A stretch of 64,000 nt of DNA, taken from JBGSOV01 sp041738935 (lineage in GTDB: Bacteria > Patescibacteriota > Gracilibacteria > CAIRYL01 > GCA-016699755). A program made the position numbers and the translations under genes. Positions 33,857 to 42,281 of the stretch are shown piece by piece. Below the pieces are notes generated by a model. It saw only the letters and a list, made by a program, of their open reading frames with translations. It made no database searches and was not told where the DNA came from. Where the stretch lies: the NCBI GenBank assembly GCA_041738935.1, contig JBGSOV010000007.1:1-64000 (forward strand), written 5' to 3'. Numbering within the stretch: position 1 is the first letter of the stretch; every line of letters begins with the position of its first letter.

Positions 33857-33968
33857 CTGAGGTTATTCCCATAAAATGTTCGGTTCCATTTTAACCCCCT
33901 TGAGTCCGCCTTGTCAGGGAGAAGAAAATACATTTCTTTATTTGCAATTTGAAATCTGTCATTTGTCA

Positions 33969-35723
33969 TTACTCCGCTGCTTCTTCCACAATCGCAATCC
34001 CTAACTCCGTCAGCTGCTCCTGTGGCATGGGACTTGGCGAGCCCAGCATCAGGTCTTGCGCAGATTGATTCTTTGGAAAGGCAATCACTTCGCGGATATT
34101 CGGTTCTTCGGCAAAGAGCATTACCAAGCGGTCCAGTCCGATCGCCAAGCCGCCATGCGGCGGTGCTCCATATTCAAACGCCTTCAGCAAATGTCCAAAG
34201 CGGCGCTCGGCATCTTCTTTCGAAATTTTGAGAATATCAAAAATCTTTGCTTGCAGATCGCGCTCATGAATCCTCATCGAACCGCCACCGAGCTCGACAC
34301 CGTTGAGGACGACATCGTAAGCGACCGAGCGACAGTCAAACGGATCAGTGTCGAGTTTTGCCACATCATCGGGATGCGGACGGGTAAAGGGGTGATGCAC
34401 CGCGCCCACACTGCCGTCATCGCCTTTTTCGAACATCGGAAAATCCGTCACCCACAAATAGGCAAATTGCTGCGGATCTCGCAGTCCGAATTTTTCTCCC
34501 AAAGCGAGGCGCACTTGTCCGAGCGGTTCGGTCGCTTGCGCAAAATCTCCGGCACCGAAAAAGATCAAATCACCGTTTTGCGTTTTGGTGGCATCGATGA
34601 CCGCTTGCAAAAATTCCGCCGTCGAATTCTTCGCCACAGGGCCACTGTCTTCGCCCACGCGCAACCAAGCGAGTCCACCAGCACCGTTTCTGCGAGCCAG
34701 TTCTGTGAGTTCATCAATGTCCTTCCGTGTCAACTCGCCATACTTTTTTGGAGCCGGCAGAGCAAAAACATGAGCGACTTTTTCAAAAATTCCAAAACCA
34801 GAGGTTTTTGCTGCGCTGCTCACTTCTGCAAATTGCATCTCGAAGCGGATATCGGGTTTGTCGCTTCCATATTGCTCCATTGCTTCGCGCCAAGTGATGC
34901 GCGGAAAGCTGCTCGGGAACTGCTTCTCCGGCGCATGTTTCTTCGTCAGTTCGATTATCGCCGCTTCGATCACATTCAAAATATCTTCTTGCTCGACAAA
35001 ACTCATCTCGATCTCGGCTTGGGTAAATTCTGGCTGACGATCGCCACGCTGGTCTTCGTCGCGGAAGCAACGTGGAATTTGGAAATACTTGTCGACACCA
35101 GCAACCATCAAGAGTTGTTTGAGCTGCTGCGGCGATTGAGGCAGAACATAAAAATTGCCATGATGCAAGCGCGACGGTACAAGATATTCGCGACTGCCCT
35201 CCGGCGTGCCTTTGATCATAATCGGGGTTTCGATTTCCAAAAAATCGTGCTGATAAAAATACTCTCGCAAAGTATGTGTCATCTGCGCTCGCAGAATCAG
35301 ATTTTTCGTCATGCGTTGTTTGCGCAAGTCGAGGTAGCGATATTCGAGTCGCAGATCTTCACGCACATCTTTGTCTTGATCGATCTCAAACGGCGGCGTT
35401 TTGGACTCGTTCAAAATTTCTACTGCGGTTACGAGTACTTCAATCTTGCCAGTTGCCATATTCTCGTTTTCCATGCCATCCAAACGGTCGCGCACGGTAC
35501 CAGTGATTTTGAGCACGAATTCGCTGCGAATCGTTTCCCCAACGCTGTGAGCGGCAGGATTCGCCTCGGGATCAAAGACGACTTGTGTCAGTCCGTAACG
35601 GTCGCGCACATCGATAAAAATAATTCCACCGTGGTCACGGCGGCGATGCACCCAACCGGTGAGAGTTATAGTGGCATCAATGTGTGATTGGCGAAGTTCG
35701 CCGCAGGTGTGGGTTCGGAGCAT
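33969..35723 (-). CDS. aspS: Aspartyl-tRNA synthetase (bacterial type)
   Basis: 584 residues. Class II synthetase charging tRNA-Asp, or Asp/Asn if the enzyme is non-discriminating. The N-terminal OB fold (GWVHRRRDHGGIIFIDVRDRYG), motif 2 (FQIPRCFRDEDQRGDRQPEFTQ), the bacterial GAD insertion domain, and motif 3 (GLAIGLDRLVMLFA) are all present. No gatCAB genes lie nearby. A 543-codon open frame on the opposite strand (34056-35687) is a shadow. Confidence 0.97.
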   Translation of the reverse strand: MLRTHTCGELRQSHIDATITLTGWVHRRRDHGGIIFIDVRDRYGLTQVVFDPEANPAAHSVGETIRSEFVLKITGTVRDRLDGMENENMATGKIEVLVTAVEILNESKTPPFEIDQDKDVREDLRLEYRYLDLRKQRMTKNLILRAQMTHTLREYFYQHDFLEIETPIMIKGTPEGSREYLVPSRLHHGNFYVLPQSPQQLKQLLMVAGVDKYFQIPRCFRDEDQRGDRQPEFTQAEIEMSFVEQEDILNVIEAAIIELTKKHAPEKQFPSSFPRITWREAMEQYGSDKPDIRFEMQFAEVSSAAKTSGFGIFEKVAHVFALPAPKKYGELTRKDIDELTELARRNGAGGLAWLRVGEDSGPVAKNSTAEFLQAVIDATKTQNGDLIFFGAGDFAQATEPLGQVRLALGEKFGLRDPQQFAYLWVTDFPMFEKGDDGSVGAVHHPFTRPHPDDVAKLDTDPFDCRSVAYDVVLNGVELGGGSMRIHERDLQAKIFDILKISKEDAERRFGHLLKAFEYGAPPHGGLAIGLDRLVMLFAEEPNIREVIAFPKNQSAQDLMLGSPSPMPQEQLTELGIAIVEEAAE

Positions 35724-35895
35724 TTCTCAATAAAAATTTCTTCGTCATTATGGCACCAAACTCGCAAAAGGGGAAAGGATAACTTTTCGTGAACACCTTC
35801 TAATCTCGTTTGTCGTATTCTGTGGGAAGTGGAAGCAGCTTGCCTTATAATCTCCCTGTGATATTCTGTAGCGGTATACTTTCTTTTTTTCTTTC

Positions 35896-36837
35896 ATGAA
35901 AAAACATATTTCATTCGCATTTCTTTTGCTGGTTGTTGTGACTTTTTCTGCATGTAATTCATCTCAAACTCCGACCCCGACTCCTGTCGACAGAAGTGAT
36001 TCTTCCGAAGAAACTCCTTCCCCAACTCCTGCTGCTGATTATATTGGACTTTCGGTCGAAGATGCCGAGGTGCGCGCATCGGCTAACGGAGAACTCTTTC
36101 GTGTTGTTGTCGAAGACGGCGAACCGCTGCCTACTACGCGAGATTTTCAACCTGGACGAATCAACGCGAGTGTTGAAAATGGCGTCGTAGCGAGCTACGA
36201 AGTCGAAGGTGTCGAAGCCGCAGCGTCTCCTTTGTCATCTGATTATATCGGTTTGACTACCGAAGCAGCCGAAACGCAAGCCATAGCCAATGGCGTTTTA
36301 TTCCGTGTTGTGTCTCGCGATGGCGAACCGCTGCCAGCAACGATGGATTATCGCCCAGGTCGCATCAACGCGAGTGTTGAAAACGATATTGTTGTCAGTT
36401 ATGAAGTTGAGGGAGAAGAAGTTGAAAGCTCGTCTTCTCCTGCAGCCGATTATACTGGACTTACTGTCGAAGAATCCGAGACACAAGCTGCTAATAGTGG
36501 CGACACATTTCGTGTTGTGTTCGAAGATGGCGAGGCACTGCCAATGACTTTGGATTATCGCCCAGGTCGCATCAATGCTACTGTTGAGGACGGTGTCGTT
36601 ATCAGCTACGAAATCGAAGGTGAAGAAGTCGGAAGCATTCCAGAAAACCAACCTGAATATACGGCTGACAGCTGGAAAACTATGATTCCAGATACCTGCA
36701 TATCTTATTTTGATGGCTGTAACAATTGCGTACAAGAAGACGGCGCCGAATCTGCCGCGTGTACAGCAATGGCATGTGAGGAATATCAAGAACCAAAATG
36801 TCTCGACGCTGATGATTCGACTCAAACGAACTTATGA
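35896..36837 (+). CDS. Lipoprotein with three I78-type peptidase-inhibitor domains
   Basis: 313 residues. A signal peptide ends in a lipobox (TFSAC, Cys about residue 19), then a TPTP-rich linker. Three repeats (about residues 47-105, 115-172, 184-243) read Y-x-GL-x-x-E-x-(A/S)-E...FRVV-x-(E/R)DGE-LP-T-D(Y/F)-PGRIN(A/T)-VE-G-V, the pattern of peptidase inhibitor family I78. The C-terminus (about 262-302) has seven cysteines and probably forms a small disulphide-rich domain. A protective inhibitor of exogenous serine proteases on the cell surface is likely. Pyrimidine-rich bases precede the ATG, with no Shine-Dalgarno. Confidence 0.8.
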   Translation: MKKHISFAFLLLVVVTFSACNSSQTPTPTPVDRSDSSEETPSPTPAADYIGLSVEDAEVRASANGELFRVVVEDGEPLPTTRDFQPGRINASVENGVVASYEVEGVEAAASPLSSDYIGLTTEAAETQAIANGVLFRVVSRDGEPLPATMDYRPGRINASVENDIVVSYEVEGEEVESSSSPAADYTGLTVEESETQAANSGDTFRVVFEDGEALPMTLDYRPGRINATVEDGVVISYEIEGEEVGSIPENQPEYTADSWKTMIPDTCISYFDGCNNCVQEDGAESAACTAMACEEYQEPKCLDADDSTQTNL

Positions 36838-36922
36838 TGTTGTCTCGTAAAAATGTACGAATTAGTTTCTTGAGTATACTATAACTTGGCTACTAATTCT
36901 TGTTCATAATTTACAAAAAGTG

Positions 36923-36957
36923 CGTCTTCTCATAATCGGGGAGGCGTGTTTTTTTGA
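36923..36957 (+). terminator. Terminator of the I78 lipoprotein gene
   Basis: GCGTCTTC (36923-36930) pairs with GGAGGCGT (36941-36948), including three G-U pairs, and is followed by GT and a run of T. Confidence 0.65.
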
Positions 36958-36972
36958 TTTTACAAGCAGCGA

Positions 36973-39900
36973 TTAGTTTATCAGCCCTTTCATTGGAGAT
37001 TCTGGTTGTTCGATTGCGGCATTTGGATTGGCATCGGCGATTTCGCCAAATTCAGCAAATTCGGATAAAGCATCTTCTTTTGCCAAGCCAGTCGCGCGTA
37101 CGGCACGAAAGTGAACGACAAGATCTTTACGAAGACTGATATACTTTTCAAAGAGAGCAATCATGCCTTCTTCTGATTTTGCGGTTTTTATGTTTTCTTC
37201 GTTCGCTACTGCGTCATAAATCTTTCGAACAGCAGGTGTAGCGAATGTGCTAACATCGTGCGAAATATCATCATCAACCCGTTGCATCACATCTCTGAAT
37301 GGTGTTTCTTGCACGAGAAGCTCTCGTACTCGAGTGAGCGATTCTTTTTCGTGACGCAGTTTGTTGCTTTCGCGGTCAAGCCATGCGAGTTGCTCTGGAT
37401 TATTTGGTAATGGGCGCTTTTGTCCATCAAGCTGTTGTGCTTCCCAGTAGATTTTTAATTCTTTTAGTTTGTTCAATTCTTTCTGAAGGGTTTCATCCGA
37501 AAGGTCTTCGTCCGTTGAAACACCGTACAAGCCATCAATCGGCGCTGCATATTGTGCTTTTTGCGTATCTGTCCAATTTAGTTTTTGCTCTGTGTCAGCA
37601 ATTTTTTTATCGGTATTGGCGATTTGTTTACCAGCATACTCATTCCACATTGCTACATCTTTGGAGCCGTGCTGAGGCATTGGTACAATGAGACTGCCAT
37701 GAGGAAGCTTGACGGTCTTTGGTTCTGTTTCGCCAAAAAACTCTGCGGCAGAATTGCCCATAGCGAAGGAAAAACCCATTTTTTCGAATAAAGGATCAGC
37801 AAGCAGATTAATAGGATCTGTGTAGTCTAGTGCAATACGCACACCTTCTCGAAAACCTACAGAACTTGTACTTTCAAAAGTACGAATATCAACTCCATTT
37901 TGTTTGCCAAATTGAAGTAGTTGATCGTATGTCCAATCTTTTGCTGTTGCAAGATTTTCTGCTCCAATGATGGTTGCGCCAATTCCGGTAGCAGTACCGG
38001 TCAGAAGTCCGATCAGGCCACCAACGCCACCCCCCAACATTCCACCAGTTTTTTGACCAGCTTTACCGAATCCATAAATCAAAGATAGATTTATGGATTG
38101 TTCGATTATTGCTTTCCCCGGATCAGATGAGCGAGCAATATCGTTGAGGACAGTTGCTACCATGGCAGGTGTCATAATCCGCTCGAGTCCTTGCGCTACG
38201 GCTGAAACTTTTGAGAGTGGTTGACCTAATTTCTTGGCGAGATTTTCGTTTGCTGCTTCTAATTGTGACGCAAGTGGGCTGTTGATTTTTTCAGCAGAAA
38301 GGGAATTCGGTACTCTTTCTGTTGGTGCTGCTTCTGGTTGCGCTTGTAATAATGTATTTCCTGTTCCGGGTGTTGCTCCTTCAGCTGTGCCAAGAACATT
38401 GGTTCCCACCTTCATCGCACTACCACCTCTGGCACCTTCTGGTTTTAGAGAAACTGTTGCTCTGCTGTCAGGAGCTGAAGAAATATTCGGTCTTTCTCTG
38501 ACAGCGCTTGCTCCACTCGCAAGGGGTGTTTGTCGAGCACCGCCACTATCACCTGGATAAATATCACCATTTTTTATTGCTGCTCTTTTTGCCCTTTCTT
38601 CTGCAAGATTTGAAACTTTTGGATCTTTGGCCGCTCCTGCTGGAGGAGTGGTTTTTGGAGAACTTGGAACATTCTCATTTGCTGATGCTGGTTTTGGCGC
38701 AGCTTCTGCTTGAGAGGGGGGAGCGGTTGGTTTTGCTGTCTCTGGTATTGCTGTTTTTGCGCCTTCGGCATTCATCAATCCGCCAATGGCGGCTTTGAGT
38801 TTTTGTGGAGAATCCAGTGCCGATTGTTTTAAGGTATCCATCATCCGAATCCATCTTCCTTGCAGACCAGAAGCAAATGTTTTATAATCTTTTATTATGG
38901 CTTCTACATCACTGATCCGCTTTGAGATATCAGCTACTTTGAACGCATCAGATGCTGATGAATTTAAAGCGGCATGAAGATCATTTAGCCGTTTTTGAAT
39001 CCCCCCAAGCTTGCGATACAGCTCTAAAGACTGGTGCGTGACACCACCCTTCAGTTGATCGAGTTTAACGGCATAATCAGCGGGAAGAATGCTTTGTACT
39101 TTTTCTAGTTCTGTAACAACTTTTGTAATCTTTTCCCCAGTAGGAAAAGATCCATTGCTCATTATTTTGTCCACATTTCCCAAAATTCCCTCTAGCCTTC
39201 CTACGCGTAAACTCATGCGATAATTCGCGAATGTCTGGAAATCGAACATCGATCGCACTACAAAACGACTTTCTGCAGTGAAAGGGAAGCCTGCAACTTT
39301 TAACCTACGAATAAATGTTTTTTTGGTGAATTCAGTTGCATTTTCGCCTGCTTCTGTGATGGATTTGAGTGACCTCCATCCTCTGTAGGCAAATGAACTA
39401 AATACAATTCCTTCACCTGCAAGCCAAATTGTGCTCGGATTTCCTTCTGAACCCTCAAGTCGCAAAATATTTTCGACAATCATCTCCATATCTTGATATG
39501 CCAGCTTTGTTACTTGAACCAGTGGATTTCCTGCCATAAGCGTATGGAGAACAACTTTGCCTTCCTGATTCCACTCAAGTGCAAAATTGCCACTTACAAC
39601 TTCTTGAGCGATTTCAGCAGCGGTAAACGCCACTTCTCCGGCGTCTTCTGTGAGCGATTTAATAATATCCTGCGTGTGATTCATCATGGGGCTTTCATCT
39701 GTCTCGCCCACGAGTTGGTATAATTCCTTGCGAAACCATTCTTTGCTTTGTGGGGCTTCTGCTGCGTCAAATGGAATGGCTTTGTCTATCAAAAAATCCA
39801 CAATCTCTTGTCGATAGGCAAAGCCAATGGTTGCGGTTGCAGCAGTTGCCATCGGATGTTCGGCGGCAAAAATCAGCGAATTGCGAAAGGCGGCTCCGGC

Positions 39901-41574
39901 GGTTTTGATCGCGCTCCACAAAATTCCGCGAAAAAGCCATGTTGCGTTGGCGGCAGCAAGTGTCGTCACGGGATTTGCTTTGGCATATTCGGTAAGACTA
40001 TTGATGTGCGGCGAAAGACTCTCTAAATCGATATCGAGCACATCAAGAGCGGAAGCAAGTTGGGGATGCTTGTCACTGACATTTTCCAAAAACTTTTCTT
40101 TGGTAGTCTGTACTTTTTGCAGCGACTCCTTTGCCATTTTCGCTGCCCAACTGTGTTCACCTTCACGAATAAAAAATAAGTAAAGCCCAGCATTGATTGC
40201 AACCCCACGCAAGGTGGCATATTTGTAGAGCATGTACCCTAGTGCACCATATTTGCCAGTGTTCCAGAGCACAGTTGAGTTTTTGACTTCGTCAATACCA
40301 AGCGCGCTAATCATTTCTTGCGGCGAGAGTTTTTGCAACCATTCGGGTGCCTCAATTCCCATTGCTTGAATCTGAGCAATAATCGCTGCTTTTTTTTCGG
40401 CAAAGCCAACTGTTTTTTCGAGCCATTCTACATCACTGCCGACTGTCCCCAAAAGTGCCTCCTGCTTGTTTTCATCTTTTTCAGTCGCGCTTGTTGATTC
40501 GGGTTTTTTGTCACCTGTAAACTGTGCAAAAATATCATCGACTGTTTTTTTCGCCTCTTCTTCGCCCATTACAACGGAGAGTGCTGAAATAAGGGGCGCT
40601 TTTATTTTTGTTCCGACGGCTTCAGTAATTTTTCCGGTGATATTTTCTGTCAGTTTTTCGATTTGTTTCGTCACCCATTCGGTTGCAGTTTTGCCACCCC
40701 ACAATTTGGTAATCAGTTCGGAACCGACAAAGCTCAGTGCTCCGGCGCTGAGTATGCTCTTCCAAAAGCCGCCAGACGATTTTTTGTCAGCTGAATTTGT
40801 AGCACCCTCTTTGTCGCCAAAAAGCCATTTGCCGATGGCAAAGCTGCCGCCGACAATCAGAGCTGTCGCTGCGAGTTTGGTAGAGTTTTTTTTGGTGAAT
40901 TCCCAGATTCCTGTTGCTGCCTCGTAACCCTTGTCTACAGCGCCTTGCATAATTCCCTCAGGATGATGAACGACATCGTTTCTTTGTTTCTCCAAATATG
41001 CGAGCGAATCCGCCAAAAAATTGGGATTGTCTTTATTTTCTTCGAGTAATCTAATTGCCTCTTTTGCAACACCAAAAAGCCCGGGGAATCCTTCTCGGAT
41101 CGTTTGTGCCAAATCCATCTCCACATCCCTTGAGGATTCTCCTGAACTTTCGAAGGCTTGCTCGAGGTAGCCGGCACTCTCTTTGAGCACTGTGTTTTTC
41201 TGCGAATTTTGTTGAAGCCATGCGCGAAAACCATTGGCATCAAGTTCGGAGTTTTCCTTCAATGCTTGCGTCATCAAAAACCCAAGATTGACGGCAAGCT
41301 CGTCTAGCTCACCGATTTGCAAGCCTGGTGTTTTGTCAAAATCGAGTGGTGATTGTGTGAGCAGATTTTCAACATTTATGCCTTTGAATTGTTCTATTCC
41401 TTGTTGCCAATAAGCTTCTGCCTCCTGTGTCTTGTCAAACTCGTTTAGAGTCGCTGCATCTTGCATTCCATCAATTACTTTTTCGTCTTGTTTCGGTTGC
41501 TCAGCTGCTTCTGGGCTAGCTTGAGGATTTTGCAAATCTTCACCCTGCCGCTCATTTGTGTCTTTGTCGCTCAT
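36973..41574 (-). CDS. Giant orphan protein with membrane and helical segments
   Basis: 1533 residues, not recognised. The N-terminus (about 1-220) is acidic and helical. Hydrophobic segments occur around 226-246, 270-295, 445-480 and 545-600. A helical region (to about 940) contains heptad-like leucines. A Pro/Ala-rich linker (about 945-990) follows, then a Gly-zipper-like stretch (about 1170-1212: GGMLGGGVGGLIGLLTGTATGIGATIIG). There is no signal peptide and no catalytic motif. It overlaps the upstream 73-residue gene by four bases, so it is the last gene of a three-gene operon. A membrane-associated scaffold or an injected toxin-like protein are both conceivable; neither is shown. Confidence 0.7.
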   Translation of the reverse strand: MSDKDTNERQGEDLQNPQASPEAAEQPKQDEKVIDGMQDAATLNEFDKTQEAEAYWQQGIEQFKGINVENLLTQSPLDFDKTPGLQIGELDELAVNLGFLMTQALKENSELDANGFRAWLQQNSQKNTVLKESAGYLEQAFESSGESSRDVEMDLAQTIREGFPGLFGVAKEAIRLLEENKDNPNFLADSLAYLEKQRNDVVHHPEGIMQGAVDKGYEAATGIWEFTKKNSTKLAATALIVGGSFAIGKWLFGDKEGATNSADKKSSGGFWKSILSAGALSFVGSELITKLWGGKTATEWVTKQIEKLTENITGKITEAVGTKIKAPLISALSVVMGEEEAKKTVDDIFAQFTGDKKPESTSATEKDENKQEALLGTVGSDVEWLEKTVGFAEKKAAIIAQIQAMGIEAPEWLQKLSPQEMISALGIDEVKNSTVLWNTGKYGALGYMLYKYATLRGVAINAGLYLFFIREGEHSWAAKMAKESLQKVQTTKEKFLENVSDKHPQLASALDVLDIDLESLSPHINSLTEYAKANPVTTLAAANATWLFRGILWSAIKTAGAAFRNSLIFAAEHPMATAATATIGFAYRQEIVDFLIDKAIPFDAAEAPQSKEWFRKELYQLVGETDESPMMNHTQDIIKSLTEDAGEVAFTAAEIAQEVVSGNFALEWNQEGKVVLHTLMAGNPLVQVTKLAYQDMEMIVENILRLEGSEGNPSTIWLAGEGIVFSSFAYRGWRSLKSITEAGENATEFTKKTFIRRLKVAGFPFTAESRFVVRSMFDFQTFANYRMSLRVGRLEGILGNVDKIMSNGSFPTGEKITKVVTELEKVQSILPADYAVKLDQLKGGVTHQSLELYRKLGGIQKRLNDLHAALNSSASDAFKVADISKRISDVEAIIKDYKTFASGLQGRWIRMMDTLKQSALDSPQKLKAAIGGLMNAEGAKTAIPETAKPTAPPSQAEAAPKPASANENVPSSPKTTPPAGAAKDPKVSNLAEERAKRAAIKNGDIYPGDSGGARQTPLASGASAVRERPNISSAPDSRATVSLKPEGARGGSAMKVGTNVLGTAEGATPGTGNTLLQAQPEAAPTERVPNSLSAEKINSPLASQLEAANENLAKKLGQPLSKVSAVAQGLERIMTPAMVATVLNDIARSSDPGKAIIEQSINLSLIYGFGKAGQKTGGMLGGGVGGLIGLLTGTATGIGATIIGAENLATAKDWTYDQLLQFGKQNGVDIRTFESTSSVGFREGVRIALDYTDPINLLADPLFEKMGFSFAMGNSAAEFFGETEPKTVKLPHGSLIVPMPQHGSKDVAMWNEYAGKQIANTDKKIADTEQKLNWTDTQKAQYAAPIDGLYGVSTDEDLSDETLQKELNKLKELKIYWEAQQLDGQKRPLPNNPEQLAWLDRESNKLRHEKESLTRVRELLVQETPFRDVMQRVDDDISHDVSTFATPAVRKIYDAVANEENIKTAKSEEGMIALFEKYISLRKDLVVHFRAVRATGLAKEDALSEFAEFGEIADANPNAAIEQPESPMKGLIN

Positions 41575-41792
41575 GCTTGGGCGGAATTTGGATCATCTTC
41601 GTATTTGGGAAATTTGTATTCGGGCGATCGAGAGGTTCTTTTTTGATTGTCGTCTCCATTCGACAGCTCATTCATCCATGTGAATGTCTCTTCATCACTT
41701 TTCATTTGTTCTGGATTGTCGATTGTAACAGATACTCCGGGGGGCAATATTTCCATGCGTTCGCCGGTATGTTTTGGTTGGTCTATGGACAT
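41571..41792 (-). CDS. Small hypothetical protein of the giant-protein operon
   Basis: 73 residues, acidic and polar, no membrane segment or known motif. Its stop overlaps the start of the giant gene (ATGA) and it starts 14 bases after the preceding gene, so the spacing supports a real coding gene. It might be a chaperone or adaptor for the giant partner; that is only inferred from position. Confidence 0.6.
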   Translation of the reverse strand: MSIDQPKHTGERMEILPPGVSVTIDNPEQMKSDEETFTWMNELSNGDDNQKRTSRSPEYKFPKYEDDPNSAQA

Positions 41793-41806
41793 TATAAAAG
41801 TATAGA

Positions 41807-42151
41807 TTAAAATTCGCCGCCTTCTTCGGCGACGCGTTCGGGGATTTCTTTAAACTTCAGTTTACGGATGTTTTTTTTGTAGCGCAGATTTTCGCGCAAA
41901 ATCGCGCCAAGCAATTCTTCGGCTTGTTCGAGAGAAATGAGATGCAAAGCGTCAAGCCACATTTGTTTGCGCTGCTCTTCGAGAAACAGCGAATTGATGA
42001 TAGCAATCTTGAGTTTTTCAACCAAATCATTTCTACGTTGCTCGTCAGTCATTGCAGCAGATTCATCCGCTACTTCTTGGCGCGCACTGTGAAGGGCTTG
42101 GTCAATAGCGTTTGTTTTAATCGATGGCGATAGTGAGTTTTGGTCGGACAT
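41807..42151 (-). CDS. Hypothetical helical protein, first gene of the giant-protein operon
   Basis: 114 residues, charged and mostly helical by eye (KLKIAIINSLFLEEQRKQMW, LISLEQAEELLGAIL), with no signal peptide. The pattern is reminiscent of small CPR proteins that assist larger partners, but no family was recognised. Upstream bases are AT-rich with no Shine-Dalgarno. Confidence 0.6.
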   Translation of the reverse strand: MSDQNSLSPSIKTNAIDQALHSARQEVADESAAMTDEQRRNDLVEKLKIAIINSLFLEEQRKQMWLDALHLISLEQAEELLGAILRENLRYKKNIRKLKFKEIPERVAEEGGEF

Positions 42152-42281
42152 TTTTGTATTTGATTGTTCTTATTATTATACCATGAATAGAACTTCTTTG
42201 GAAAGGCAAGCTTTGCGATTTTTCCTCTGTTTTAGGAATGGGAAAAGTTTCCCACCATCGCGGTGATTTTTCACTCAGATT

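Noticed and set aside
34056..35687. 543-codon open frame opposite aspS
   Set aside because: It lies wholly inside aspS, has low-complexity His/Arg/Phe-rich composition and no domain; it is the complement of codon-biased aspS.
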